Virus record (IMG/VR): IMGVR_UViG_3300043773_000488
Location: 1 to 26,178 of that record
Strand: one strand, 5' to 3'
Origin: a virus
Length of the DNA: 26,178 bases
A model generated the notes under the pieces. It was not told the origin of the DNA. It saw only the letters and a program-made list of their open reading frames with translations, and made no database searches. Shown here in pieces: positions 16,057 to 22,586 of the stretch (position 1 is its first letter; each line of letters opens with the position of its first letter). A program made the translations under genes and the position numbers.

Positions 16057-16454
16057 GATCGGCCTGCAAGATAGTTATCAATTATGTCAATACACTGATC
16101 AAGGCCCACTCCGAATGTTGCCTTATAGCCTGCTTTGTGCAGCATGGTAAGAACCTCATCCTGCTGCTGAAGGTGCTGATCTGATCGTAAAGTTCCATCC
16201 TTTTTGAAGATTGCCACACCCTTCTTTTTAATCTCAATAAACAACCCGCAGTATGTGCCGTTTGGGTAGGCAATAAACAGATCAGGATATCCAGTCCAGG
16301 GATTTAGATACTTGTGGTGCTTCGCCTGGTACATGGACATCTTCATGCCTGCTGCGAAGTCAAAGCGGAAGATCACATCTGGGTACTTGATCAGCATAAA
16401 GTTTGAGATGGCCTCATAAATGTCAGACTCTCGGTGGGATAAGATTTTTTTCAT
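16053..16454 (-). CDS. VRR-NUC domain nuclease (133 aa)
   Basis: The PD-(D/E)XK core is visible as GYPDLFIAYPNG with D58, followed by LFIEIKKKG with E74 and K76. HLQQQDEVLTMLHKAGYKAT and GVGLDQCIDII then follow, the usual ending of VRR-NUC proteins. The length is typical of stand-alone phage versions. These are structure-specific endonucleases, often proposed to resolve branched DNA such as Holliday junctions during phage replication and packaging. It overlaps the primase-helicase start by four bases and the upstream gene by four, so it is translated with the replication genes. The catalytic residues are all present. Confidence 0.88.
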   Translation of the reverse strand: MKKILSHRESDIYEAISNFMLIKYPDVIFRFDFAAGMKMSMYQAKHHKYLNPWTGYPDLFIAYPNGTYCGLFIEIKKKGVAIFKKDGTLRSDQHLQQQDEVLTMLHKAGYKATFGVGLDQCIDIIDNYLAGRS

Positions 16455-16654
16455 GCTATTTTTTTATTGGCCATTTCGAAACCGTTGTAAAAAATCTCAG
16501 TGTGCTCTCTTTTTTCGATTGACTTACCTGTCTTAAATAAGAGCTCCAGTGTTTCAAAATTTATCTCACATATCACCAGTCCATCAGGGCCCTTTTTTAA
16601 TTCACACATCGAATGTAGCTTTTGCTCAAGCCATTGCATCGCTGTCTCTTTCAT
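16451..16654 (-). CDS. Hypothetical protein (67 aa)
   Basis: A small protein starting MKETAMQWLEQKLHSMCELK and ending EHTEIFYNGFEMANKKIA. The middle (KKGPDGLVICEINFETLELL) suggests a beta strand followed by a helix. The C-terminal 'FYNGF..A' is like many small phage proteins that accompany replication genes. It overlaps both neighbours by four bases. No motif supports a function. Confidence 0.65.
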   Translation of the reverse strand: MKETAMQWLEQKLHSMCELKKGPDGLVICEINFETLELLFKTGKSIEKREHTEIFYNGFEMANKKIA

Positions 16655-16863
16655 GCCTCAATCCTTTTATTCATTGGGATAAAATCCGATCCGTTGCCAT
16701 GTACTGTCTTAATGAAGTCCACCTCCACCTTTGCTGAGTTGATAATCACCTGGGCAATATCTGCTATTGCCTTGGCCTTATCAAGCTCCATGTCACCCTC
16801 TTTTACCATCTCAATTACTTCAAAAAGGTGATCTCTTAAATGTTCAATTTTGTTCTTTGCCAT
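16651..16863 (-). CDS. Conserved-type small phage protein (70 aa)
   Basis: The sequence MAKNKIEHLRDHLFEVIEMV, a KAKAIADIAQVIINSAKVEV helix and an ending GNGSDFIPMNKRIEA match a small family seen across unrelated phages near replication or recombination genes (LRDHLFE..E, then A..IA.VAQ.IINSAK.E...). It is predicted fully helical and has no membrane segment. The ATG overlaps the HNH gene end by 20 bases, and its own stop overlaps the next ATG by four. Its role is unknown; an accessory function in DNA metabolism is an inference from context. Confidence 0.72.
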   Translation of the reverse strand: MAKNKIEHLRDHLFEVIEMVKEGDMELDKAKAIADIAQVIINSAKVEVDFIKTVHGNGSDFIPMNKRIEA

Positions 16864-17449
16864 GATTTTTGATTATTTTTTTTAGTTTGGAAATTGCTTT
16901 TAATGATTGCTGCACCTCTTGTGGGTAGCGTTGTATTGAATTGCGTAGCATGTGCTCCTTGCGATCTACTAAGGTAAGATTCTCGATATCTAAATTGTTA
17001 CGATTGCCATTTTTAAATATCACAATTTTTCCATCTGGCACCGGACCATGCTCAATCTCCCAAGTCACCACATGGATCATCTTCCAGGTGCGGGGATCAG
17101 CAACCTTAATCCAATGATAGCCATCGGCATCAATCCTGCTCCATCCCACAGGTAGATAATTTTTAGGCATTTGCCCCTTCTGGAATTTGGTATGTGCAGG
17201 AATCTTGCTGCCATCCACCTTCTTACCTTTGTTCCAAGGTGTGTGCCCCTTACCGAATTGAGTCTTTAAACCTGTTAGATGATAGGTGTCTTTTGACATC
17301 TGCCTGATGGCCTCCAGTGGCTTTTTTAGGCCCATTGCAGTGGCTAATCGGTACACCCTTGATATTGGGATGTTAAGATGTGCCGCTATCTCTTTTGCCG
17401 TTTGTGTGGCATAGTGCTGCCTGATGTAATTACTTTCCAAATTCTCCAT
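16844..17449 (-). CDS. HNH endonuclease-like protein with N-terminal HTH (201 aa)
   Basis: The N-terminus has a helix-turn-helix, TAKEIAAHLNIPISRVYRLA (residues 17-36). A spacer with NUMOD-like FGKGHTPWNKGKK and KFQKGQMPKNY repeats follows. The HNH region has IHVVTWEIEHGPVPDGK (125-141), then IVIFKNGNRNNLDIENLTLV and KEHML. At the position where HNH_3 proteins usually have the first metal-binding His, this one has Phe (F145 in VIFKNGN), a variant that may change or weaken cutting. I used the ATG at 17449; a TTG at 17461 is also open. It overlaps the nuclease gene upstream by 20 bases. It could be a homing-type enzyme or a domesticated DNA-binding or nicking protein. Confidence 0.82.
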   Translation of the reverse strand: MENLESNYIRQHYATQTAKEIAAHLNIPISRVYRLATAMGLKKPLEAIRQMSKDTYHLTGLKTQFGKGHTPWNKGKKVDGSKIPAHTKFQKGQMPKNYLPVGWSRIDADGYHWIKVADPRTWKMIHVVTWEIEHGPVPDGKIVIFKNGNRNNLDIENLTLVDRKEHMLRNSIQRYPQEVQQSLKAISKLKKIIKNHGKEQN

Positions 17450-18020
17450 CGAATTGATCAATAAACTTCATGATTAATCCATAGGCATGCTCAATCTCCT
17501 GGGCATTGTGCCGGTATAAATACAGGTCTTTCATCTTGCCAGACTTCTTAACTTTAGGTGGCACCCCGATATAGTAAAAGTTTGCCGGATCATATCCCAT
17601 TATCATTGAATACCAAACTGCCTGCACATGATTGACATGCTTGATCATATCGGAGGCAAAGGCCTCCACATTCTTGGCTGTGGTAGTCTTAACATCGGCA
17701 ATGATCTGCATCTCCTTGTAGCAGATGTCCATCATGCCCTTTGCCAGTACCTTCTTTTCTCCAAAGGTTATCTCAGATACCACGATGAGCTCCTTTTCAG
17801 AGTCATCGAAAAGCATGGACATAAGCGGATGCTCATGGATGGCATCATAAACTTTTTGAGCATCCTTTGTCATGTCCTTGTAAGGTGTCTCAAGTAGCTG
17901 ATAGTGAAAGGAGGCCCCGGCATCCATGGCTCCTTTTACGTGGCTGATGTCTCCAGTGTAGTGGCGTTTGATTCTGGAGGCACTGATGGCCGGATAGTTG
18001 ATATATTCTTCTCTGGTCAT
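17430..18020 (-). CDS. PD-(D/E)XK exonuclease, RecB/Cas4-like (196 aa)
   Basis: The motifs of the RecB/Cas4/RecE-like nuclease family appear in order. A conserved His in DAGASFHYQLLE (H39), as in 'GtxxH', comes first. The metal-binding D98 in AKGMMDICY follows, then DVKTT with D109 and K111. The downstream Q133 and Y137 in VQAVWYSMI form the QxxxY motif. The protein probably degrades or processes double-stranded DNA ends, giving single strands for recombination with the ssDNA-binding protein encoded upstream. It ends 20 bases inside the HNH gene and overlaps the 108-residue gene by four bases. A recombination annealing protein (RecT/Erf-like) is not obvious nearby, though the 219-residue protein could be considered. 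Confidence 0.85.
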   Translation of the reverse strand: MTREEYINYPAISASRIKRHYTGDISHVKGAMDAGASFHYQLLETPYKDMTKDAQKVYDAIHEHPLMSMLFDDSEKELIVVSEITFGEKKVLAKGMMDICYKEMQIIADVKTTTAKNVEAFASDMIKHVNHVQAVWYSMIMGYDPANFYYIGVPPKVKKSGKMKDLYLYRHNAQEIEHAYGLIMKFIDQFDGEFGK

Positions 18021-18343
18021 TGGTTGATCAATCTTTTAAATGAGTCAGTAAAATCGCTTATTTGTTCCCAATCTTCTCCAGTTCTATAAGAAGATCCATT
18101 ATCACCACTTGAATCCACTGCAAATTTTACTTTGCCATTTTTATTAATAAAAAAGAATCTTATTGGATGATGATGTGGATTTTTATTAGTAATACTAAAA
18201 TCCATTACTCTTTCATCGTCTTGATTTTTATCATCATACATGCAGATCTCAAAAATAAAATCTTTGAACTCATGCTTTAATTCATAATACCAAACTTCAT
18301 CATCAGCATAATGAGTTATTAGTTTAATTAATTTATCGTTCAT
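18017..18343 (-). CDS. Hypothetical protein (108 aa), AT-rich gene
   Basis: An acidic, aromatic protein: MNDKLIKLITHYADDEVWYY, then ELKHEFKDFIFEICMYDDKN, with beta-like stretches FFFINKNGKVKFAVDSSGD. There is no signal, membrane helix or known motif. The gene uses A/T-ending codons far more than its neighbours, which is visible as long AT-only runs between 18120 and 18340. This may reflect recent acquisition from a lower-GC source. It overlaps its neighbours by four bases on both sides, so it is nevertheless well integrated in the operon. Confidence 0.68.
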   Translation of the reverse strand: MNDKLIKLITHYADDEVWYYELKHEFKDFIFEICMYDDKNQDDERVMDFSITNKNPHHHPIRFFFINKNGKVKFAVDSSGDNGSSYRTGEDWEQISDFTDSFKRLINQ

Positions 18344-18633
18344 GGCTTATAAACAAAATTAAAATATTGCTCCCCTAATTGCAGCCCATCAAGTGCTCCC
18401 TCATTGAAGGCATCTACTATCTGCTGCTTTTCGATGTCCAAAAATTGATGGAAGGTATTGACAAAGGTACGGCCTGTCTCGGTGTGCACATCGAATAATG
18501 ATGGATGTAATTCCTGCACTAAGCTGAATGCTTCCTGGAGTGCTGTCTTTTTTACCCTGTCTGCCTTGGCCTGCTCAATCGCTGCCCTGGCTGATTTAAG
18601 GATGTGTCCGATTGGTGTGGTGCGTTGTTTCAT
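18340..18633 (-). CDS. Small hypothetical protein with 'QQIVDAF.EG' motif (97 aa)
   Basis: The N-terminus is basic and helical (ILKSARAAIEQAKADRVKKT). The C-terminal half has EKQQIVDAFNEGALDGLQ and LGEQYFNFVY. The same arrangement is found in the 75-residue protein at 12089-12316, so the two are probably diverged members of one family. Proteins of this kind are frequent in Bacteroidetes phages and have no known activity. The gene overlaps the HTH gene by four bases and the next gene by four. Confidence 0.68.
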   Translation of the reverse strand: MKQRTTPIGHILKSARAAIEQAKADRVKKTALQEAFSLVQELHPSLFDVHTETGRTFVNTFHQFLDIEKQQIVDAFNEGALDGLQLGEQYFNFVYKP

Positions 18634-18992
18634 ATCTCTTCGTATGTTGTAACTGGTTTCTGAATTTTGTACCCTAAGCTCTTAAGATGTGATATCATAT
18701 CTTCCACATTAATCGGATTAAATTCAATCTTTGCTTGTGTGGTGGTGTCATAATTCAGCACCTTAAGGACTCTGCAAAACGCATCAAATGATTTGTTGCT
18801 TAACCTTGAGCCTCTTGCAATTTGATTGTAAGCACTGTCTCCATAACCTGCTTTCAAAGAAAGTTCTGCTTTGTTTAATCCTTTCTTGATTCTGGCTTTT
18901 TCAAAGATAGCCATGATCTCATGGTGGTTTAACTTGGTAAATGTGTAGTTAATTCCGTTTTTTTGGATTCCTGTTTGAGTTGATGTTTTCAT
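18630..18992 (-). CDS. Cro/C1-type HTH protein (120 aa)
   Basis: A helix-turn-helix of the XRE type is seen at about residues 28-77: IFEKARIKKGLNKAELSLKA, GYGDSAYNQIARG and SNKSFDAFCRVL. The pattern of 'ragls.aeLs..aG...ga..qi.rG..ls......i..aL' is typical. The first 25 residues (NGINYTFTKLNHHEIMA) and the C-terminal 40 (INVEDMISHLKSLGYKIQ) are not recognised. It likely binds DNA as a dimer and may regulate the early operon. There is no opposing repressor gene or divergent operator nearby, so it is not an obvious lysogeny switch. Confidence 0.78.
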   Translation of the reverse strand: MKTSTQTGIQKNGINYTFTKLNHHEIMAIFEKARIKKGLNKAELSLKAGYGDSAYNQIARGSRLSNKSFDAFCRVLKVLNYDTTTQAKIEFNPINVEDMISHLKSLGYKIQKPVTTYEEI

Positions 18993-18994
18993 TT

Positions 18995-19654
18995 TTATCT
19001 GATTGATTGAGATTTAACTTCTGTTAGTTCGATTCCTGCAATGTGATCCACTCCCATCTGCTTCATGGATGTGGCAAGGTTTTTAATCAGCTCATCAGGA
19101 TTGAGTTTGCCTGCTGCAAATTGGACAGATAGGACTCTTATCCAGTCCACCTCACCAACTATCTTGGCCTTGATGGTGGTTCTGATATTGGCTGTTTTAT
19201 TTGTTTCCACCGATGTGGCAAACAGCTTATCTGTGAAGGCTCCCATAATATCAGACACCGATTGAGATTGAGTGAGTGCTGCTGCTGCCTCTGCTTTAAT
19301 CTTTGCTTCTGCCTCAGACTTGATGCGCTCCTGCTCATTATGGTACTCCACCATCCGGCCCTTTGCCTTGGTGATGAAGTCAGCCATTGGCTCACAGGTG
19401 AACTGCTCTAAGCGGATCACCTCTTTTTTGTACAGGTCAAGCGGCTGAGTGACCTGCTTTCGTGCTGCTTCGATGTACTTAATAACATCATTAACAATCT
19501 TTATGGCATAGGCCATTTCATTGTACTGATCGGCAGAGTCCACTGGCTGCTCATGATACTTGACAATTACTGACTGTGCATGGAGCACTTGTGGATCATT
19601 AATTGCCTGGTAGATTTTCTCCACCGGAATTGTGATTTTTGCGATTGAATTCAT
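18995..19654 (-). CDS. Helical charged protein in the recombination cluster (219 aa)
   Basis: A mostly alpha-helical protein with a coiled-coil-prone centre (AKGRMVEYHNEQERIKSEAE then AKIKAEAAAA) and more globular ends. The N-terminal part has EAARKQVTQPLDLYKKEVIR and the C-terminal part IVGEVDWIRVLSVQFAAGKL and MKQMGVDHIAGIELTEV. The 'K.vt.PL...k' stretch and coiled coil recall a group of phage proteins (DUF1351-like) found next to recombination genes. This is suggestive only. It lies just after the ssDNA-binding-like gene, with a hairpin in between, and directly before the HTH gene. It might load or organise DNA-processing factors; no catalytic motif is visible. Confidence 0.68.
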   Translation of the reverse strand: MNSIAKITIPVEKIYQAINDPQVLHAQSVIVKYHEQPVDSADQYNEMAYAIKIVNDVIKYIEAARKQVTQPLDLYKKEVIRLEQFTCEPMADFITKAKGRMVEYHNEQERIKSEAEAKIKAEAAAALTQSQSVSDIMGAFTDKLFATSVETNKTANIRTTIKAKIVGEVDWIRVLSVQFAAGKLNPDELIKNLATSMKQMGVDHIAGIELTEVKSQSIR

Positions 19655-19688
19655 ATCTTTAAGGGTTCGTTATTTATGTGTTACTAAC

Positions 19689-19727
19689 AAGGGAGGGGAT
19701 GTCATGGCCCCTCCCTTTGTTTTTTTT
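19689..19727 (+). terminator. Canonical intrinsic terminator facing the plus strand
   Basis: Plus-strand AAGGGAGGGG (19689-19698), a nine-base loop and CCCCTCCCTT (19708-19717) form a perfect ten-pair stem, followed by TG and eight Ts (19720-19727). Read on the coding (minus) strand the hairpin has an A tract before it and no T tract after it, so it fits plus-strand transcripts best. It could also stabilise the 3' end of the ssDNA-binding gene mRNA. Confidence 0.75.
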
Positions 19728-20466
19728 AGAATGGCAAGCCAGTATCATTAGATGAGCCAAATAGATCATCAAGATCAGTGGCAGTATCATCCAGTGTTGA
19801 CTTACTCACGTATGGATTGCCTCCTTTGGGCACCTCAGCAGGCACAATGTTGGTGGCGAATCCGGTTCCGTACTCTTGAGCCACAGATAATTTGCTCTTG
19901 CTCTCTGCCGCTAATCTTTCAGCCCACTCATCGGACTTCACAATATCATCCTGCATAAACTCTGGAAGCTTATCGAATACCTCTTGATTATGCTCTGTGG
20001 TATCATAGCAGATTGACTCATTAATCTGGTCAGGGCAGGTCATGCCTTTAGGCAGCGGAGCAATGCTCATGATGTTTACAAAGGTTCGGCCATCGGCTAA
20101 GGTATTGTGTCCAAGGTTAAGCATGCAGGGCATGCCAACTAATTTAAAGAGGTCAAGATCTGATGCCTGCTTATCGGTCATCTTTTTGCCAAGCCATGAC
20201 TCAATAAACTTGCGCATGATTGACTTGTCAGACATTGACAAATTCATTATTGTCCTTGCCATGAATGGCTGCTCACCTTTATCTGGACTGAATGTGGTGA
20301 GCTCGTTTGGCAGCTCGAATGCAAACTGAACTTTGCGCTTCTTGTTCTGCCACTTCTCATCAAAGGTTGTTCCTTTGTCAATAATTGCATAGCATCTTGC
20401 GATGTGTGTACCTTCTGGTGCAAGCTGTTTCTGTCCGGTGCTACCGGTGTTTACTGGTGCTTTCAT
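19726..20466 (-). CDS. Phage single-stranded DNA-binding-like protein (246 aa)
   Basis: The N-terminus LAPEGTHIARCYAIIDKGTT, with KVQFAFELPNE and ARTIMNLSMSDKS following, matches a common phage replication protein in which a five-stranded beta barrel (OB fold) is expected. GMPCMLNLGHNTLADGRTFV and SIAPLPKGMTCPDQINES are also typical of it. The C-terminus is acidic and ends DLDDLFGSSNDTGLPF, like the DDDIPF tip with which bacterial SSB recruits partner proteins. It would coat ssDNA made during replication and recombination. It lies upstream of the nuclease and primase genes in the same operon. The role is inferred from similarity of pattern plus the SSB-like tip. An intrinsic hairpin follows it. 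Confidence 0.78.
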   Translation of the reverse strand: MKAPVNTGSTGQKQLAPEGTHIARCYAIIDKGTTFDEKWQNKKRKVQFAFELPNELTTFSPDKGEQPFMARTIMNLSMSDKSIMRKFIESWLGKKMTDKQASDLDLFKLVGMPCMLNLGHNTLADGRTFVNIMSIAPLPKGMTCPDQINESICYDTTEHNQEVFDKLPEFMQDDIVKSDEWAERLAAESKSKLSVAQEYGTGFATNIVPAEVPKGGNPYVSKSTLDDTATDLDDLFGSSNDTGLPF

Positions 20467-20487
20467 AAAATATAAGGGTTTAAAAGA

Positions 20488-20781
20488 TTACGATTGTAGG
20501 GCCTCAGACACACCTTGATGCACTGATTCAACAGCAAAGGTGTAAGCATGATGGAACTCTTCTATTGTGCAGGGATCAAAGATTCTGATGTCATGTGGCA
20601 CACCATACTGCTGCTCCCGGTTGAACTGCCTGGCAAGCTGTGCAGCCTTGGAGTCATATCGTACCATCATGCCCTTTCGAGGCCCATCATTGATGATAAT
20701 TGTGAGCACCCCTGCAAGGTGGTCATAATGGAAGTATTCTGTTGATTCGAGATTTTTAAAGATTGTTACTGCTTTTGTCAT
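20488..20781 (-). CDS. Hypothetical protein (97 aa)
   Basis: An alpha/beta protein beginning MTKAVTIFKNLESTEYFHYD, with IIINDGPRKGMMVRYDSKAA and an ending TFAVESVHQGVSEALQS. No enzyme motif, membrane segment or signal is visible. It lies second in the replication operon, 11 bases after the 74-residue gene and 21 bases before the ssDNA-binding-like gene. Such small early genes often modulate host or replication functions, but the sequence gives no lead. Confidence 0.65.
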   Translation of the reverse strand: MTKAVTIFKNLESTEYFHYDHLAGVLTIIINDGPRKGMMVRYDSKAAQLARQFNREQQYGVPHDIRIFDPCTIEEFHHAYTFAVESVHQGVSEALQS

Positions 20782-20792
20782 GGTTTCTAAAA

Positions 20793-21017
20793 TTAAAAAT
20801 AAGATTCAATAAGTTCGCCTGTTTCAATGTTGATTTTTTCAGCCCACACATTAATTATGGCAGGATAGTCCTTGGCTTTTTCTTTGGCATACTTGAGCTC
20901 CTCAAGATCATTGGCAGGAGCATCACGCTCGAAGCCAATAAAATCATTCATGCCTTCGTGCCAAACTAAGTTTTGGCCGGTTACGCTGTGCGCAAAAATT
21001 TGAATTTCTGTTTTCAT
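20793..21017 (-). CDS. Hypothetical protein, first gene of the early operon (74 aa)
   Basis: MKTEIQIFAHSVTGQNLVWH opens the protein; the rest is acidic (RDAPANDLEELKYAKEKAKD) and ends NVWAEKINIETGELIESYF. It starts 14 bases after the predicted transcription start of the promoter at 21068-21038, so it is the first gene of the replication operon. No domain is recognised. First genes of early phage operons are often host-takeover factors, which is only a contextual guess. Confidence 0.65.
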   Translation of the reverse strand: MKTEIQIFAHSVTGQNLVWHEGMNDFIGFERDAPANDLEELKYAKEKAKDYPAIINVWAEKINIETGELIESYF

Positions 21018-21037
21018 GATGTTTTGATTTTGTTCTG

Positions 21038-21068
21038 CAAATATTATAAACTTATTTGAATTCGCAAA
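21038..21068 (-). promoter_or_regulatory. Bacteroidetes-type promoter of the replication operon
   Basis: On the minus strand TTTG (21068-21065), a 19-base spacer and AATATTTG (21045-21038) fit the -33 TTTG / -7 TAnnTTTG pattern with one mismatch in the -7 box. It lies in an AT-rich 115-base gap, the longest gap outside the repeat region, before the first replication gene. Transcription would begin near 21031, a short leader before the ATG at 21017. Confidence 0.6.
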
Positions 21069-21132
21069 GCAGAATATAAATAAACACCAAAAAATTTATT
21101 AACTTATTGTAAATCAAAAATAAAAAAATCAC

Positions 21133-21810
21133 TTAAGGTGCTGCCACTGCCAGCCCAAATCCAAGCAACATCCCAACACCAACCTTGAATCCTGTTGTCT
21201 CATACCACCTTGGCGGCTTCCTTACCACAAAGTTGCTCATGCCAGTGACCACCACATTGGGATTGTCCACCCTGATGCGCACCACCGGATCACTCTTTTT
21301 AATTAACCTATTAAAGAAGCCATTTCTGACAGTGTCTCCAAAGGCCACAGTGTAAGATGTTGGAATGATTAAAGAATCGATCTGGAGGCTTCCCAATCGG
21401 TTTATCTCACCACCAATTGTGAGATGTTTATCTTTCTTAAAGAAGGGCCTTGGCAATGTTAAATGAGGCATTGAGTCAATATACACCGGATCGGCAAGCT
21501 TGATCTCTGTCTTTACAATTGTCTTGGTTTGATACTTCACCACCTCTGTTGGCTTGCGCATCTCCATGATCTCTATCTCCTTTCTTAAATCCTCCTCCAG
21601 TTGGGCAGATCGAATTAATCTAATGCCCTGGCTGGTTAAATTGGATGAATCCTCTGCCATCCTGCTGACCAGTTTATCCTTGTACTCAATCATGGTCTTA
21701 AGATCGGCCTCTGCTGCCATCTGATCCTGGCATGACTTAAAAGAAAATAAGAGCAGTGATAATATCACTAATGAATAGATGACATGATGCTTAAGTGAAG
21801 TCTCTGACAT
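21133..21810 (-). CDS. Two-membrane-segment protein with coiled coil, spanin-like (225 aa)
   Basis: The N-terminus MSETSLKHHVIYSLVILSLL with LFSFKSC is an uncleaved signal-anchor type helix (about residues 9-27); the Cys (27) lacks a standard lipobox. A charged helical region follows, residues about 28-90 (DLKTMIEYKDKLVSRMAEDS), then a beta-rich domain and a C-terminal hydrophobic segment, GFKVGVGMLLGFGLAVAAP. An N-terminal anchor plus a periplasmic coiled coil is the layout of inner-membrane or unimolecular spanins, and the gene lies in the lysis cassette. Similar architecture occurs in many unnamed Bacteroidetes phage proteins, so the spanin role is a hypothesis. It starts 20 bases before the end of the 61-residue gene. 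Confidence 0.65.
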   Translation of the reverse strand: MSETSLKHHVIYSLVILSLLLFSFKSCQDQMAAEADLKTMIEYKDKLVSRMAEDSSNLTSQGIRLIRSAQLEEDLRKEIEIMEMRKPTEVVKYQTKTIVKTEIKLADPVYIDSMPHLTLPRPFFKKDKHLTIGGEINRLGSLQIDSLIIPTSYTVAFGDTVRNGFFNRLIKKSDPVVRIRVDNPNVVVTGMSNFVVRKPPRWYETTGFKVGVGMLLGFGLAVAAP

Positions 21811-21976
21811 GGCTTAAAATTTCATTAAATTTAGCCAAATAACTTGATTTATCCTTGAGCTGATCCATCAATATCTGGCTTACCACATTAAGCGGCATGT
21901 CACGCTCAAGCACATACACCACCAATACCTTAACTAATCTCTCATCACATTCAATATCGGTTGCAGGTAGGCTCAT
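21791..21976 (-). CDS. Hypothetical protein (61 aa) behind the PAS/DHp gene
   Basis: The sequence is MSLPATDIECDERLVKVLVV, then YVLERDMPLNVVSQILMDQL and an ending KFNEILSHVRDFT. It is helical and amphipathic with no transmembrane run. It begins 13 bases after the PAS/DHp stop with TATCTTTG four bases before the ATG, so the two may be transcribed as a unit or separately. It is not a missing ATPase domain. No family recognised. Confidence 0.62.
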   Translation of the reverse strand: MSLPATDIECDERLVKVLVVYVLERDMPLNVVSQILMDQLKDKSSYLAKFNEILSHVRDFT

Positions 21977-21980
21977 GCAA

Positions 21981-21988
21981 CAAAGATA
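21981..21988 (-). promoter_or_regulatory. TATCTTTG, -7-like box four bases before an ATG
   Basis: An exact TAnnTTTG match in the 13-base gap after the PAS/DHp gene, with TTGC between it and the ATG at 21976. No clear -33 element. It is the same sequence and spacing as at 12508 and 22561. Confidence 0.35.
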
Positions 21989-21989
21989 T

Positions 21990-22556
21990 TTAAATTTGCC
22001 TTGTGGCTTTCTTAACCAACAATTTTACTACCTCATCAAGCCTGTCCACTGATGAGGCAATCATGATCATGATGCCGCTTTTTTCTTGCTCTGTGGCCTC
22101 TGGATGATCAAGCAGCATTCTCACCAATCCACCGATTGAAGTAAGCGGCTGCCTGAGCTCATGGCTTAACATGAATCTGAACTCTTCCAGAAGTACCTTC
22201 TGCCTCTCATGCTCATGTGCTGAAATGGATGTAACATCCACAAGCTGAATCCCAATAAAGTGCAGGCTGTCCATGATTGAATATACATTCCACATGTTGT
22301 ACCTCTCTGATCCAATTTTCTGCTTTGTTTTGGCATACACTCGGACTGCATCTGGAGTATTTTTTTTTGCCTTCTTGATGGCCCTTAGCAGCTCATCCTT
22401 ATCGGAGTCATGGGCAGCAATGTCCATTATATTAGATGGCTTGATGTGGCTGCTGTATTCCTTGAATAAATCATTGGAGGCCACTATTGCCCCATCCTGA
22501 TCGGATATGACATAGAATAGATCAATGGATGATTCCAGGATATGCAGGCTTGCCAT
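21990..22556 (-). CDS. PAS + histidine-kinase dimerization (HisKA) protein without ATPase domain (188 aa)
   Basis: Residues about 8-108 form a PAS-like sensor (LFYVISDQDGAIVASNDLFK, then LHFIGIQLVDVTSIS). The HisKA/DHp helix follows, with the phosphoacceptor motif FMLSHELRQPLTSIGG; H132 is the phospho-acceptor, followed by E133, R135 and P137 as in real kinases. The second DHp helix runs to about 185 and the protein then stops, so the HATPase_c domain with N, G1 and G2 boxes is absent. There is no receiver domain and no membrane segment. It may pair with host histidine kinases or relay phosphate. It lies between the lysis-type genes and is expressed with them. The domain call is strong; the mechanism is inference. 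Confidence 0.85.
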   Translation of the reverse strand: MASLHILESSIDLFYVISDQDGAIVASNDLFKEYSSHIKPSNIMDIAAHDSDKDELLRAIKKAKKNTPDAVRVYAKTKQKIGSERYNMWNVYSIMDSLHFIGIQLVDVTSISAHEHERQKVLLEEFRFMLSHELRQPLTSIGGLVRMLLDHPEATEQEKSGIMIMIASSVDRLDEVVKLLVKKATRQI

Positions 22557-22560
22557 ATCA

Positions 22561-22568
22561 CAAAGATA
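22561..22568 (-). promoter_or_regulatory. TATCTTTG, -7-like box four bases before the PAS/DHp ATG
   Basis: An exact TAnnTTTG match in the 30-base gap upstream of the PAS/DHp gene, with TGAT between it and the ATG at 22556. A TTG lies 24 bases upstream of the box, farther than ideal for a -33 element. It may provide separate expression of the PAS/DHp gene. Confidence 0.38.
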
Positions 22569-22586
22569 CGTTAAGCCATTGAACTT

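Noticed and set aside
18630-18992. Lysogeny repressor
   Set aside because: The HTH protein is inside a one-direction operon with no divergent partner, operators or integrase visible, so a repressor role is not supported.
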